Shown in pieces: positions 1 to 9,899 of a stretch of 49,958 nucleotides of DNA. The DNA lies in NCBI GenBank assembly GCA_937138495.1, contig CAKZPE010000045.1, positions 1-49,958 on the forward strand, given 5' to 3'. The translations under genes and the position numbers were made by a program. The stretch is from an uncultured Oceanospirillaceae bacterium. Lineage in GTDB: Bacteria > Pseudomonadota > Gammaproteobacteria > Pseudomonadales > Balneatricaceae. Under the pieces are notes generated by a model, which had not been told where the DNA came from, did no database searches, and saw nothing but the letters and a program-made list of their open reading frames with translations. The stretch's first letter is position 1. Every line of letters starts with the position of its first letter.

Positions 1-38
1 CTGCGTTGCCGCGGCCCTGCGTCTCAATGTGGGGGCGT

Positions 39-66
39 ATTATAGGCACGCAGCCAAAAGTGTCAA
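39..66 (-). promoter_or_regulatory. Strong sigma70 promoter of rRNA type, reading off the left edge
   Basis: Read on the minus strand this is a perfect -35 TTGACA (61-66), a 16-base spacer and a perfect -10 TATAAT (39-44). A GC-rich discriminator (CGCCCCC) follows, the hallmark of stringently controlled stable-RNA promoters. AT-rich sequence lies upstream. In Pseudomonas the gene after tyrS is an rRNA operon, so I infer that an rrn operon starts just left of base 1. A tRNA operon promoter is the alternative. Confidence 0.75.
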
Positions 67-154
67 CAGGCTTTTTGAAGAAAGCTGCAATTAGTTTTTG
101 CAGTGCAATAACCGCTCTTTTCAATACAGCTTTATATAGCTAAATAGCAGGCAT

Positions 155-180
155 AAAAAATGCCTCGCAAAGGAGGCATT
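155..180 (-). terminator. Rho-independent terminator of tyrS
   Basis: On the minus strand an 8-bp stem AATGCCTC/GAGGCATT with a 6-base loop is followed by a run of T. It sits 17 bases after the tyrS stop codon and separates tyrS from the strong promoter further left. Confidence 0.85.
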
Positions 181-196
181 AATTTCGGCAAAGACT

Positions 197-1534
197 TTAC
201 GCTTCTTTAATTACCACTTCTGGAGTTGCGTAGTAAAAGATCTGATGTTTCTTCTTACCGACTTTAACCATGAAGTAACTACCATGAACCGCATTAGATT
301 GTGCAAAAATGCTCTCCGCATCCATATTACGATCCAAACCAATTTCAACACCGTTTACTAAAACGGCATTTCTCTGCAATGCATCTTTAATCTGCTTACC
401 ATTTCCCATACCTGCATCTGAAAGAAACTGAGTTAAAGGAACAGCTGGGCCAGCAGCATCTATCATAGACTGCTCGATTGGCAGTGATGGCAAGCCATCT
501 TGAACTAACTGAGCAAAATCATCTGCCCCCAGATCAGACAGGTCACCACTGAACAGCGCATCGGTAATACGCTTAGCAGCAGTCAAACCTGCTTCGCCGT
601 GAACCAGACGGGTGACTTCTTCAGCCAGAATACCCTGTGCTTGCGGGCGGCCCTGTGCGGCAGCGTCTTCAGCCTCAATACGTTCAATCTCTTCAATCGA
701 CAGGAAAGTGAAGTATTTCAGGAAGCGGTAAGCATCGGCATCTGCCGTTTGTAGCCAGAACTGATAGAAAGCATAAGGAGATGTTTTGTTCGCGGACAGC
801 CAGATCGTACCGCTTTCAGTTTTACCGAATTTAGTGCCGTCTGATTTAGTAATCAGCGGCAGGGTAAGACCATACGCTTTATTACCATTCATCCGACGGG
901 TCAGCTCAGTACCACCGGTGATATTACCCCACTGATCTGAACCACCGATTTGCAGTGTACAGTCATGGGATTTATTCAACTGCTGGAAATCATAAGATTG
1001 CAGAATCATGTAGGTAAACTCTGTAAAGGAGATACCTTCGCCTTCACGATCAATACGCTGTTTAACCGACTCCTTAGCGATCATCTGATTAACAGAGAAA
1101 TGCTTACCCACATCCCGCAGGAATGTCAGGATATCCATACCTTTGGTCCAGTCCAGGTTATTCACAACCTCAGCCGGATTTTCAGTGGCATCAAAATCAA
1201 CGAACTGACTCACCTGGCCTTTCAGTTTTTCAACCCAGTTACCAACGGTCTGATCATCATTCAGCTTACGCTCCTGAGCTTTAAAGCTCGGATCACCAAT
1301 CAAGCCAGTCGCACCGCCCACCAGTGCTAACGGTTTATGCCCTGCCTGCTGAAATCGCTTCAGTGCCAGTAACGGAACGAGGCTGCCGATATGTAAACTG
1401 TCTGCAGTCGGATCAAAGCCACAATAAAGCGTCACAGAACCTTCTGCCAGGTGTTTTTCCAGCTCTTCTTCACTGGTCATCTGCGCGATCAGACCACGCG
1501 CATTTAAATCCTGTAACAACGTTTTTTCTGTCAT
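197..1534 (-). CDS. tyrS: Tyrosyl-tRNA synthetase
   Basis: This enzyme charges tRNA-Tyr with tyrosine in the cytoplasm. The 445-residue protein shows the class I signature HIGS at residues 48-51 within the [14 protein letters not shown] region, and the second signature as KFGKT near residue 235. The C-terminal S4-like RNA-binding domain (around 375-445, with LVNG) is also present. Length is close to the 424 residues of the E. coli enzyme. The start is supported by a GGAAGAAAG ribosome site upstream. It is divergent from the M23 peptidase gene, as in Pseudomonas, and ends at a clear terminator. Identification is firm. Confidence 0.97.
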   Translation of the reverse strand: MTEKTLLQDLNARGLIAQMTSEEELEKHLAEGSVTLYCGFDPTADSLHIGSLVPLLALKRFQQAGHKPLALVGGATGLIGDPSFKAQERKLNDDQTVGNWVEKLKGQVSQFVDFDATENPAEVVNNLDWTKGMDILTFLRDVGKHFSVNQMIAKESVKQRIDREGEGISFTEFTYMILQSYDFQQLNKSHDCTLQIGGSDQWGNITGGTELTRRMNGNKAYGLTLPLITKSDGTKFGKTESGTIWLSANKTSPYAFYQFWLQTADADAYRFLKYFTFLSIEEIERIEAEDAAAQGRPQAQGILAEEVTRLVHGEAGLTAAKRITDALFSGDLSDLGADDFAQLVQDGLPSLPIEQSMIDAAGPAVPLTQFLSDAGMGNGKQIKDALQRNAVLVNGVEIGLDRNMDAESIFAQSNAVHGSYFMVKVGKKKHQIFYYATPEVVIKEA

Positions 1535-1685
1535 TGCCGCTTTCTTCCGGTTGCATTAGATAATTTTAGGGCGGCTATTTTACCTCACCTTTTCCTTCAG
1601 ACAACTCAAATCGGGCTGTTTATTCGCTAAATACACACAAAAAACAATGAAAAAGAGAACTTTTTCACCAATATGGAATCCGAGG

Positions 1686-1716
1686 TTTAGCCATTGTGCA
1701 TTTCATTGGATATACT
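1686..1716 (+). promoter_or_regulatory. Possible promoter of the M23 peptidase-anmK pair
   Basis: TATACT at 1711-1716, preceded by GGA, is a good -10 candidate about 38 bases before the TTG start at 1754. The -35 (TTTAGC, 1686-1691, spacer 19) is weak, so this is only a tentative call in the tyrS/peptidase divergent interval. Confidence 0.3.
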
Positions 1717-1753
1717 ACCGGCAGACTGCGTTACATAAGGGGAGCACAGGACT

Positions 1754-3199
1754 TTGGGTACAGTTCGACACATTGCTAAGTTTTTTCCAACCACACATTT
1801 GGCTGCCGTCGCCATTTGTACTCTGGTCATTGGCACCACTCTGGTATTTCTACCGGAAAGCAATGCTCAACAGACGCAAACGCTGCCGGTAACCATCAGT
1901 GAAGAAACCGCCAGTACTGTTACGGATATTCTTGAAGACAATGATATTGCCATCAGTGCCGCCCAGACAGAATTGCAACTGGCATTAGCAGAAACGTCCG
2001 CAAGCCCACCTGCCGCCGGCAAAGAGAAAGAAACGGATGCGGCCTCTATAGCAAATCAGCAATCTCCGCGCATGGTCGTTGAGAATGTTCCTCTTGAAGA
2101 TGAGTGGCAGGATTTTAAGGTTAGTAACGGTGACAGCCTTTCCGGGATTTTTCTAAAAGCAGGTCTGACAGCGACTGATGTTTACCGTGTTACCAATGCA
2201 GTCAAAGAAACCAAGGCCCTGACACGTATATACCCGGGGCAGACCCTTAGCTTCCTGATTAAAGACGATCAGCTGGTTCAGCTACGCCATGTCAAAAGCC
2301 AGTTAGATACTGCGGTCATTACCAAAACTGAAGACAGTTACATACTGGAAGAAGTTACCCGCCAGCCTGAAACTCTGCAACGTTTCGTGAGCGGCACAAT
2401 TAATAATTCGCTGTTTCTTGATGCTCAGCAAGCTGGATTGTCTAACCGCATGATTATGGAACTGGCTGCGATTTTCGGCTGGGACATCGACTTCGCGCTG
2501 GATATCCGTAAAGGTGACTCTTTCAGTATCGTTTACGAAGAAAAGTTTCTCGACGGTAAAATGATCGGTGAAGGTAATATTGTATCCGCTCAGTTTACCA
2601 ACCGTGGCGATACCTTTACGGCTTTACGCTTTACTGACAGTAAAGGTAAGAGCAGCTACTATACGCCTGAGGGCAACAGTATGCGTAAAGCATTTCTGCG
2701 TACCCCCATTGATTTTGCCCGTATCAGTTCCCGCTTTAACCTGAAACGAAAACACCCGGTTCTGAAAACAACCCGTCCACACCGCGGTACTGACTATGCA
2801 GCCCGGACTGGCACACCAATCAAAACATCCGGCGATGGTAAGATTATCTGGCGCGGTAAAAAAGGCGGCTACGGCAATACCGTCATTGTTCAGCATGGCG
2901 GCAATATCACGACCCTGTATGCACATATGTCCAAGTTTAAGAAAGGCCATAAAGTAGGTAGCCGGGTTAAACAGGGCCAGGTGATTGGCTATGTCGGTAC
3001 AACCGGTCTTTCTTCCGGGCCTCATTTGCACTATGAGTTCCGTGTCAACGGCGTACATAAGAATTCGCAGACAGTAAAGCTGCCACAAGCAAATCCTGTA
3101 CCTAAATCCGAGCGCGGTTTGTTTGATGAGGTGGCCGCGGATGTTATAGCCAAGCTGGAAACCTATAAAGCGACCCAACTGGCTTCAACCGCAAACTGA
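1754..3199 (+). CDS. M23 family murein endopeptidase, membrane-anchored (MepM-like)
   Basis: Probable zinc endopeptidase that cuts peptidoglycan cross-links in the periplasm. An N-terminal hydrophobic segment (about residues 15-33) anchors or exports it. It is followed by an Ala/Thr-rich linker, a LysM/OapA-like region beginning near DSLSGIFLKAG (about 130-190), and a C-terminal M23 domain (about 335-450). The M23 metal and catalytic motifs are visible: HRGTDYA, TLYAHMS and HLHYEF. I chose the TTG start at 1754 because AAGGGGAG lies about 10 bases before it and no in-frame ATG gives the signal segment. It is followed after 26 bases by anmK, so the pair probably forms a murein remodelling and recycling operon. 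The exact E. coli counterpart (MepM) is inferred from architecture. Confidence 0.9.
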   Translation: MGTVRHIAKFFPTTHLAAVAICTLVIGTTLVFLPESNAQQTQTLPVTISEETASTVTDILEDNDIAISAAQTELQLALAETSASPPAAGKEKETDAASIANQQSPRMVVENVPLEDEWQDFKVSNGDSLSGIFLKAGLTATDVYRVTNAVKETKALTRIYPGQTLSFLIKDDQLVQLRHVKSQLDTAVITKTEDSYILEEVTRQPETLQRFVSGTINNSLFLDAQQAGLSNRMIMELAAIFGWDIDFALDIRKGDSFSIVYEEKFLDGKMIGEGNIVSAQFTNRGDTFTALRFTDSKGKSSYYTPEGNSMRKAFLRTPIDFARISSRFNLKRKHPVLKTTRPHRGTDYAARTGTPIKTSGDGKIIWRGKKGGYGNTVIVQHGGNITTLYAHMSKFKKGHKVGSRVKQGQVIGYVGTTGLSSGPHLHYEFRVNGVHKNSQTVKLPQANPVPKSERGLFDEVAADVIAKLETYKATQLASTAN

Positions 3200-3225
3200 G
3201 ATTTAACACTTCCCATCAGGAAAAC

Positions 3226-4335
3226 ATGATGCCGGCACCTGTTTATATTGGTTTAATGTCCGGCACCAGCCTGGACGGTATTGATGCTGTAGCGGTTCGC
3301 TTTGAACCGCATTTCCAGCTTATTGAAACCCACAGTGAAGCATTACCCGAATCCCTTAACCAAAACATACGAAGCTTGCTTGCCCCTGGTGATAACGAAA
3401 TAGACAGGTTAGGCATGCTTGATCTTGAACTGGGCAACGCCTTTGCGCAGGCCAGCAACAACTTGCTAACCAAGTGCCATCTTGTCCCTGCAGACGTTTG
3501 TGCCATTGGCAGCCACGGGCAAACCATACGCCATCGCCCGGAACACAACTTCACCCTTCAGAGCGGCGACCCGAACACCATTGCAGAACACACTGGCATT
3601 ATGACCGTTGCTGATTTCCGCCGCCGGGACATGGCGGCGGGTGGTCAGGGCGCACCGCTGGTTCCGGCATTTCATAATGCACTGTTTCGCAGTCCGGACA
3701 CCAACCGGGTGATCGTCAACATTGGCGGTATGGCAAACCTGACAGTATTGCCCGCTGACCCGGAAGCAGATGTTCTTGGCTACGATACAGGTCCTGGCAA
3801 TGTACTGATGGACAGCTGGATTAACGAACACCAGCAGCGCACTTATGACAAAAACGGCGAATGGGCAGCACAGGGAAAAGTGATCCCCCAGCTGCTGGAA
3901 CAGATGTTGTCGCTGCCTTTCTTTCACGAACCGGCACCGAAGAGCACCGGGCGAGAGCAATTTAATCTGGTATGGATTCAGCGAATGCTGAGCCTGCTTG
4001 ATCTGGCACCTAACAGTACGGATGTACAAACCACTCTGGCGGAACTGACAGCCACCAGCATTGCCATGGCTATTCGCTCGCACGGGCTTGATAAGGCAGA
4101 AGTCTATTTGTGCGGCGGTGGTAGCCATAATCAGCACTTACAGCAACGGATTCAGACCCTTCTGCCGAATTACAGTGTTACAACAACTGCCGCGCTTAAC
4201 CTGCATCCGGACTGGGTTGAAGCCGTAGCATTTGCCTGGCTGGCAAAACAAACTCTGGATGATCTGCCGGGCAATATGCCAACCGTTACCGGTGCGTCAG
4301 GCCACCGGATTTTGGGGGCGATTTACCCCGCTTAA
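3226..4335 (+). CDS. anmK: Anhydro-N-acetylmuramic acid kinase
   Basis: Phosphorylates and opens 1,6-anhydro-MurNAc to MurNAc-6-phosphate during cell-wall recycling, in the cytoplasm. The 369-residue length is typical. The family signature GLMSGTSLDGIDA occurs at residues 9-21, the catalytic-base region TVADFRRRDMAAGGQGAP follows near 130, and GYDTGPGNVLMD near 185. AGGA precedes the first of two adjacent ATG codons (3226 and 3229), and either could be used. It follows the murein peptidase in the same direction and faces erpA across a shared terminator. The same neighbourhood exists in Pseudomonas. Confidence 0.97.
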   Translation: MMPAPVYIGLMSGTSLDGIDAVAVRFEPHFQLIETHSEALPESLNQNIRSLLAPGDNEIDRLGMLDLELGNAFAQASNNLLTKCHLVPADVCAIGSHGQTIRHRPEHNFTLQSGDPNTIAEHTGIMTVADFRRRDMAAGGQGAPLVPAFHNALFRSPDTNRVIVNIGGMANLTVLPADPEADVLGYDTGPGNVLMDSWINEHQQRTYDKNGEWAAQGKVIPQLLEQMLSLPFFHEPAPKSTGREQFNLVWIQRMLSLLDLAPNSTDVQTTLAELTATSIAMAIRSHGLDKAEVYLCGGGSHNQHLQQRIQTLLPNYSVTTTAALNLHPDWVEAVAFAWLAKQTLDDLPGNMPTVTGASGHRILGAIYPA

Positions 4336-4354
4336 TTACCACTCCCTGATGCAT

Positions 4355-4386
4355 AAAAAAACCGCGAACTCAGTCGCGGTTTTTTT
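4355..4386. terminator. Bidirectional terminator between anmK and erpA
   Basis: ACCGCGA (4361-4367) and TCGCGGT (4374-4380) form a stem with loop ACTCAG. It is flanked by A6 on the left and T7 on the right, so it can end transcription from both converging genes. Confidence 0.9.
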
Positions 4387-4400
4387 ATTGCAGATTCGGT

Positions 4401-4751
4401 TCAGATTGAAAAAGACGAACCACAACCACAGGTAGTCGTTGCGTTTGGATTGTTAATCACAAACTGAGAGCCGGCTAACCCTTCTTTATAATCCACTTCG
4501 GCGCCCGCCAGATACTGGAAGCTCATCGGATCCACAACCATAGTGACACCGTCATTTTCAATCGCAGTATCATCTTCAGCCATAGCATCGTCAAAGGTAA
4601 AACCGTAGGAGAACCCCGCACAACCGCCACCGGTAATATAGACACGCAGTTTCAGATCGTCGTTTTGCTCTTCCTGAATAAGGCTCTTCACCTTAGCTGC
4701 AGCCGAATCAGTGAAAGCCATTGTTGGTTCCTGATACGTTGATTCTGACAT
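4401..4751 (-). CDS. erpA: Iron-sulfur cluster insertion protein ErpA (A-type carrier)
   Basis: Carries Fe-S clusters to apoproteins such as the isoprenoid enzyme IspG. The 116-residue protein has the A-type fold signature [12 protein letters not shown] and the three cluster-binding cysteines: one in [11 protein letters not shown] (near residue 60) and two in the C-terminal TTCGCGSSF. The ATG at 4751 is favoured by GGAG six bases upstream. A start at the internal Met of MAFTDSA (4721) is possible but less likely. It has its own promoter with a candidate IscR site, and it converges on anmK, as in Pseudomonas. Confidence 0.95.
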   Translation of the reverse strand: MSESTYQEPTMAFTDSAAAKVKSLIQEEQNDDLKLRVYITGGGCAGFSYGFTFDDAMAEDDTAIENDGVTMVVDPMSFQYLAGAEVDYKEGLAGSQFVINNPNATTTCGCGSSFSI

Positions 4752-4810
4752 AGCTACTCCACTTACATTCTTTCACAGGCCTGTCTCCAGACCCGGTTAA
4801 TCTGGACGGC

Positions 4811-4844
4811 ATTATCCGCTTAACCCAGTAAAGAGGTCAAGTAT
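4811..4844 (-). promoter_or_regulatory. erpA promoter with overlapping IscR type-1-like site
   Basis: On the minus strand there is a -35 TTGACC (4835-4840), an 18-base spacer and a -10 GATAAT (4811-4816). The 25 bases 4820-4844 begin ATACTTGACC and resemble the IscR type-1 consensus at about 18 of 25 positions, best in the left half that overlaps the -35. IscR represses erpA in E. coli, so the placement makes sense. The match was scored by eye. Confidence 0.6.
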
Positions 4845-4885
4845 TTTCACTGACCTCCCGGCGACTGGCATAACCCTGAGTCTAA

Positions 4886-5917
4886 TTATGGCATCATTCC
4901 GACAGCACGCAGACCTTCATCTTCTGCAATGCCACACATGATGTTCATATTCTGAATAGCCTGACCCGCAGCACCTTTAACCAGGTTATCAATGGCAGAT
5001 AAAACAACCACAGTGTCGTCATTTTGCGGACGGAAAACACTGATACGGCAAATATTCGCACCTTTGACACTCCGGGTTTCCGGGTGACTGCCCGCCGGCA
5101 TAACGTCTACAAAAGGTTCGTTAGCGTAACGTTCTTCAAACAACTCCTGTAAACCATCAACAGGATCTTTCAGCGTGCCATAAAGCGTGGCATGAATACC
5201 ACGGATCATTGGCGTCAAATGCGGTACAAACGTCAGCCCAACAGGGCGACCTGCTGCCTCACTTAAGCCCTGCTTGATCTCCGGCAGGTGACGGTGGCCA
5301 GACACCCCGTAAGCCTTCATGCTTTCACTGGTTTCACACAACAGCGCACCCACATTAGCACCACGCCCTGCACCGCTAACACCGGATTTGCAGTCGGCAA
5401 TCAAACGACGGTGATCAATCAGGTTATTCTCAATCAGCGGCAAAAAGCCCAACTGAGCAGCTGTTGGATAACACCCCGGACAAGCAATCAATTGTGCCGA
5501 TTTAATCGCTTCACGGTTTATTTCAGGCAAACCATAAACAGCCATAGCTGCAGCGTCAGGAGACGTATGCTCCATTCCGTACCACTGTGACCAGAGCTCA
5601 AGGTCTTTAATCCGGAAATCAGCACCAAGGTCGATAACCTTAACACCGTTGGCGACCAGCTCCGGGGCCATCTTCATTGCTACGCCGTGGGGAGTGGCAA
5701 AAAACACCACATCACACTGCGACAGTGTCGACACATCCGGCACAGTGAAACGCAAATCATAGTGACCGCGCAGATTCGGGTACATATCGTCAACGCGTAC
5801 ACCTTCCTCAGATCGGGAGGTAATAACCTCAACCTGCGCCTGAGAATGATTCGCCAATAACCTGAGCAATTCCACACCGGTGTAACCGGTGCCGCCGACA
5901 ATACCTACTTTTACCAC
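4886..5917 (-). CDS. argC: N-acetyl-gamma-glutamyl-phosphate reductase
   Basis: NADPH-dependent reduction of N-acetylglutamyl phosphate, third step of arginine synthesis, in the cytoplasm. The N-terminal Rossmann motif [17 protein letters not shown] and the active-site cysteine in [13 protein letters not shown] (near residue 148) are clear. I chose the GTG at 5917, which gives 343 residues starting VVKVGIVGG, the family's usual length. GAGG lies upstream of it. The frame stays open to 6193, but that 92-codon extension has no family match and runs into the divergent ClC gene. No other arg gene is next to it. Confidence 0.95.
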   Translation of the reverse strand: MVKVGIVGGTGYTGVELLRLLANHSQAQVEVITSRSEEGVRVDDMYPNLRGHYDLRFTVPDVSTLSQCDVVFFATPHGVAMKMAPELVANGVKVIDLGADFRIKDLELWSQWYGMEHTSPDAAAMAVYGLPEINREAIKSAQLIACPGCYPTAAQLGFLPLIENNLIDHRRLIADCKSGVSGAGRGANVGALLCETSESMKAYGVSGHRHLPEIKQGLSEAAGRPVGLTFVPHLTPMIRGIHATLYGTLKDPVDGLQELFEERYANEPFVDVMPAGSHPETRSVKGANICRISVFRPQNDDTVVVLSAIDNLVKGAAGQAIQNMNIMCGIAEDEGLRAVGMMP

Positions 5918-5994
5918 TTTAGCCTCACAATACACGTCATGGTTTGATACAGTGTTACATGATACAAATCCTCGCTGACCTTTACTATCGCAGA

Positions 5995-7719
5995 ATGCTG
6001 AAAAACATTTTTTCCTTCGAACATTTTCGTCACCGTCTGGCTCATGCAGAAGCCCTCCCCCAACTCGTCTTACTGGGGATCTTCTCCGGACTGGTGACAG
6101 GCATGCTGATTCTGGCATTTCGCCTGTTAACCGAGCTGCCCCTCTCTGAATGGTTACCCGGTGGAAATACCGAAAACTTTGAAGACCTGCCACGCTGGCT
6201 GCATTTTGCCCTGCCCATTATCGGTGCACTGATACTCGCCGGTATTTTCTACCGGCTGGCACCCGCCACCCGTAAAGTAGGCATTGTGCATGTCATGGAA
6301 CGTCTTACCTATCATCAGGGCCACTTGCCCGCAAAAAATATGTGGTTACAGTTTGTGTCTGCCGCAGTCGCAATTCTCAGCGGGCACTCTGTCGGCCGGG
6401 AAGGGCCTGCGGCACATCTGGGCGCAGCCTGTAGCAGCTTACTGGGCCAGATGCTTCACCTGCCAAACAACTCATTACGTTTATTAGTTGGCTGCGGTGT
6501 CGCTGCTGCTATCTCTGCTGCTTTTAACACACCACTGGCAGGCGTAATTTTTGCGATGGAAGTCATTTTGCTGGAGTACACCGTCATCGGTTTCACGCCG
6601 GTATTGGTGGCATCAGTAACAGCAGCTCTGCTGGTTAAATCTGTCTACGGACATGATGCCGACTTCGATATTCCCGCTCTGCAAATCCAGTCGCTGAACG
6701 AAATCCCTCTGGTTATCCTGCTTGGATTTATCATCGCCCTGATTGCAGCAGGCTTTATGCGCCTGATGCTATACAGCCAGAAAAGCGCCCGGTGGCCAAT
6801 GAGCTCCCGACTACTGCTGGCAGGCCTGCTTACTGGTCTGACAGCACTGTTTTATCCACAGGTAATGGGTATCGGTTATGACACCATCAGTGAAGCACTG
6901 CAGGGGAACTTCACCTTATCGCTATTGCTGGGCATGCTGATCGCCAAGTGTTTGCTAACCCCTGTTGTATTAGGGTTAGGTATTCCGGGCGGACTGATCG
7001 GCCCAACCTTTTATATCGGCGCGCTGACCGGCGCTGCGTTTGCGCTGCTCACGGCTGGTATAACAGGGCCGGATCATTCTGAAGTCGGCCTGTATGCCAT
7101 GTTGGGTATGGGAGCGATGATGGGCGCCGTGTTAAACGCCCCGCTGGCGGCCCTCATTGCATTACTGGAACTTACCGCCAATCCGAATATTATTTTCCCC
7201 GGCATGCTGGCCATTGTTGTCGCCAGCACAACGGTGCGGTATGTTTTTAAACTGCCATCAATATTTCTCGCCACATTGCAAAATCAGGGGCTGGATTACC
7301 GCCATGAACCTCTTAGCCAGGCACTCTCCCGCATCGGTGTTGCCAGTGTGTTACAAAGTTCTGTCCAGCTGTCATTTAACTGTAACCTGTCAGCAGCTAA
7401 ACATGCCTTACAGCAAGAATCACAATGGCTGCTTCTCTGTAACAAAGAACCGGACAGTATTCTTCTGCCTGCAGACCTTGAAGCTTATATCAGCGAACAT
7501 CCTGAAGACGCAGAACGCGAAATAGATCTGATGGAAATTCCTGCACTTCGCAAAGACGTCGCCCCTCTGAGCATTAAAGCCAGTCTCAAAGAAGCCCTGG
7601 ACAAAATGAATCACGACCAGTTAGATGCGCTCTATGTCTGCCATCTGAACCAGCAAATTGCCGGCATTATTACCCGTGAACAAATCGAGCATATTTACAC
7701 CCAGAAGCTGCACCACTAA
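5995..7719 (+). CDS. ClC-type chloride channel/transporter with C-terminal CBS region
   Basis: Integral membrane chloride channel or Cl-/H+ antiporter. The transmembrane core (about residues 25-435) shows [15 protein letters not shown], whose glutamate is the ClC gate, and [18 protein letters not shown], the third selectivity motif. The usual first motif GSGIP is replaced by VGIVHV, so anion selectivity or stoichiometry is uncertain. The C-terminal 130 residues look like a CBS pair, ending in [20 protein letters not shown]. The ATG at 5995 is used. An in-frame ATG at 5959 would add 12 residues, and neither start has a good ribosome site. It is divergent from argC and upstream of thiE. Confidence 0.9.
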   Translation: MLKNIFSFEHFRHRLAHAEALPQLVLLGIFSGLVTGMLILAFRLLTELPLSEWLPGGNTENFEDLPRWLHFALPIIGALILAGIFYRLAPATRKVGIVHVMERLTYHQGHLPAKNMWLQFVSAAVAILSGHSVGREGPAAHLGAACSSLLGQMLHLPNNSLRLLVGCGVAAAISAAFNTPLAGVIFAMEVILLEYTVIGFTPVLVASVTAALLVKSVYGHDADFDIPALQIQSLNEIPLVILLGFIIALIAAGFMRLMLYSQKSARWPMSSRLLLAGLLTGLTALFYPQVMGIGYDTISEALQGNFTLSLLLGMLIAKCLLTPVVLGLGIPGGLIGPTFYIGALTGAAFALLTAGITGPDHSEVGLYAMLGMGAMMGAVLNAPLAALIALLELTANPNIIFPGMLAIVVASTTVRYVFKLPSIFLATLQNQGLDYRHEPLSQALSRIGVASVLQSSVQLSFNCNLSAAKHALQQESQWLLLCNKEPDSILLPADLEAYISEHPEDAEREIDLMEIPALRKDVAPLSIKASLKEALDKMNHDQLDALYVCHLNQQIAGIITREQIEHIYTQKLHH

Positions 7720-7846
7720 GCCACCTGATGAGGAGCAGGCATCAGCCCTTATAATGATGTTTAGCTGGCTTAGCCGCTGAACATCACCGCTGAACTGGAG
7801 TATCATGCGCCACCCGGTCACGATTAATCCACAAACAGGACATTCT

Positions 7847-8488
7847 ATGAACACCCGCTCCCGCGACCCGCGCCTGCACGGACTGTACGGCATCACCGAC
7901 AGCACACTGATGCCCAACCTTGAAAGCATGCTTTCCCAGGTTGAAGCTGCATTACGGGGTGGCTGCGGCATTATTCAGTACCGGGATAAATCCACAGATC
8001 CTGAACGGCGCCTGCAACAAGCTTCAGCATTACTGGAACTGTGCCACCGGTATAACAGCCTGTTACTGATTAACGATGATATCGCACTGGCAAAAGCCGT
8101 AGGTGCCGACGGTGTCCACCTGGGACAGGGCGATGGCAACCATGCTGATGCACGCAGTGAACTTGGCACCGACGCCATCATTGGCATCACTTGCCACGAC
8201 AGCTTACAACTGGCCAGAGACGCCTGTGCCTGCAACGCAGACTATGTAGCCTTCGGTGCGTTTTTTGTTTCACAGACAAAACCGGACGCTAAACCTGCAC
8301 CTATGCACCTGCTTCATGACGCAAAGCAAAACCTCCCTGTTCCGGTAGTAGCGATAGGCGGTATTACTGTGGATAATGCACATCAGATCATTGACGCCGG
8401 AGCGGACATGCTGGCTGTGGTAAACAGCTTATTCAGTGCCGAGGATATCACCGCCCGGGCAAAGGACTTTCAGCAACTGTTCCGTTAA
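7847..8488 (+). CDS. thiE: Thiamine-phosphate synthase
   Basis: Joins HMP-pyrophosphate and thiazole phosphate to thiamine phosphate in the cytoplasm. It is a TIM-barrel of 213 residues with GLYGITDS at the N-terminus, IIQYRDK, LLINDDIALA, GADGVHLGQGD and the C-terminal phosphate site VAIGGIT. The ATG at 7847 (AGGA upstream) gives the usual family length. An ATG at 7805, with GGAG before it, would add 14 residues. It lies directly ahead of hemL, a pairing also seen in Pseudomonas, but thiD is not here. Confidence 0.94.
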   Translation: MNTRSRDPRLHGLYGITDSTLMPNLESMLSQVEAALRGGCGIIQYRDKSTDPERRLQQASALLELCHRYNSLLLINDDIALAKAVGADGVHLGQGDGNHADARSELGTDAIIGITCHDSLQLARDACACNADYVAFGAFFVSQTKPDAKPAPMHLLHDAKQNLPVPVVAIGGITVDNAHQIIDAGADMLAVVNSLFSAEDITARAKDFQQLFR

Positions 8489-8533
8489 AACAGAGCCGCT
8501 AAAATTCTTCGTCAACACACAGATATACGGCTT

Positions 8534-8596
8534 TCCCGGACACACCGGGAGAGCAGACAAGACTTTCAAATTTAACAGGCCTTATTTCACTAAGGC
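8534..8596 (+). other. Two small hairpins in the hemL 5' region
   Basis: TCCCGG/CCGGGA (8534-8550, loop ACACA) and GCCTTA/TAAGGC (8579-8596, loop TTTCAC) lie between thiE and hemL. Neither has a T-run, so they do not look like terminators. They could be leader structures or chance. Confidence 0.4.
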
Positions 8597-8616
8597 ATCT
8601 GCATAGAGAAACCGAT

Positions 8617-9897
8617 ATGTCACGTTCAGAATCCCTGTTTCAGGCCGCTCAGACTCACATCCCAGGCGGTGTTAACTCTCCGGTACGCGCATTTAAAGGT
8701 GTCGGTGGCACACCGGTCTTCTTTAAACGGGGCGAAGGCGCTTACCTGTTTGATGAAGATGATAAAAAATACATCGACTATGTCGGTTCATGGGGCCCGA
8801 TGATCCTGGGTCACGCTAATCCGGATGTTCTGAACGCCGTACGCGGCATGATTGACAGCGGACTGGGCTTCGGCGCGCCGACTGCCATCGAAATTGATAT
8901 GGCAGATAAAGTGTGTGAAATGATGCCTGGCATGGACCTGGTCCGCATGGTGAACTCAGGTACTGAAGCAACCATGAGTGCCATTCGTCTGGCCCGGGGT
9001 TACACCGGTCGGGACAAAATTGTTAAGTTCGAAGGCTGCTACCACGGCCACTCCGATTCTCTGCTGGTAAAAGCAGGTTCCGGCGCACTGACTCTGGGTG
9101 AACCTAACTCTCCGGGCGTACCGGCAGCACTGGCTGAACATACCATTACCCTGACCTATAACGACCTGGATAATGTACGCGAAGCCTTTGCGGCTGCAGG
9201 TGATCAGATCGCCTGCATTATCGTTGAACCGGTTGCCGGCAACATGAACTGCATCCCACCGGTTGAAGGCTTTCTGCAGGGGTTGCGTGAAATCTGTGAC
9301 GAATACGGCACCGTACTGATTCTGGATGAAGTCATGACCGGCTTCCGGGTATCTCTGACCGGTGCTCAGGGCTACTACGGTGTTATCCCAGACCTGACGA
9401 CTATGGGCAAAGTCATCGGCGGCGGTCTGCCGGTTGGTGCCTTTGGCGGTAAACGGGCAATTATGGAACACATTGCGCCACTGGGACCTGTGTATCAGGC
9501 AGGCACCCTCTCAGGCAACCCGATTGCGATGGCTGCAGGCCTGACTATGCTGAACGCCCTTGAAGAAGAAGGCTTCCATGAACGCCTGAGTGCTAAAACA
9601 GAACTGCTGGCTGAAGGCCTGGAAAGCATGGCCCTTCGCCACAATGTTCCCTTTACCACCAACTACGTGGGCGGTATGTTCGGTTTATTCTTCACCGATC
9701 AGGAAAGCGTTACCTGCTTTGCCGATGTCATGAAATGCGACACCGATAAATTCAACCGCTTCTTCCACGGTATGCTGGAAGAAGGTATCTATCTGGCACC
9801 CTCCGCATTCGAAGCAGGCTTCCTGTCAGCGGCACACAGTGAAGCAGACATCGAAGCCACTATCGAAGCGGCTGGCCGCGTATTTGCCAAGCTGTAA
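8617..9897 (+). CDS. hemL: Glutamate-1-semialdehyde 2,1-aminomutase
   Basis: PLP enzyme that makes 5-aminolevulinate in the C5 heme pathway. The 426-residue protein contains the signature [11 protein letters not shown] at the start, [15 protein letters not shown] and [15 protein letters not shown], and the PLP lysine in [18 protein letters not shown] (near residue 265). Length is exactly typical. It feeds all tetrapyrroles, including the heme d1 made by the nir cluster in this window. A small membrane-protein gene follows after only 2 bases, so the two are probably cotranscribed. Confidence 0.97.
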   Translation: MSRSESLFQAAQTHIPGGVNSPVRAFKGVGGTPVFFKRGEGAYLFDEDDKKYIDYVGSWGPMILGHANPDVLNAVRGMIDSGLGFGAPTAIEIDMADKVCEMMPGMDLVRMVNSGTEATMSAIRLARGYTGRDKIVKFEGCYHGHSDSLLVKAGSGALTLGEPNSPGVPAALAEHTITLTYNDLDNVREAFAAAGDQIACIIVEPVAGNMNCIPPVEGFLQGLREICDEYGTVLILDEVMTGFRVSLTGAQGYYGVIPDLTTMGKVIGGGLPVGAFGGKRAIMEHIAPLGPVYQAGTLSGNPIAMAAGLTMLNALEEEGFHERLSAKTELLAEGLESMALRHNVPFTTNYVGGMFGLFFTDQESVTCFADVMKCDTDKFNRFFHGMLEEGIYLAPSAFEAGFLSAAHSEADIEATIEAAGRVFAKL

Positions 9898-9899
9898 CA

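Noticed and set aside
5918..6193. Open frame extending argC by 92 codons
   Set aside because: The extension overlaps the divergent ClC gene, has no family match, and the GTG at 5917 has a good ribosome site and gives the normal length.
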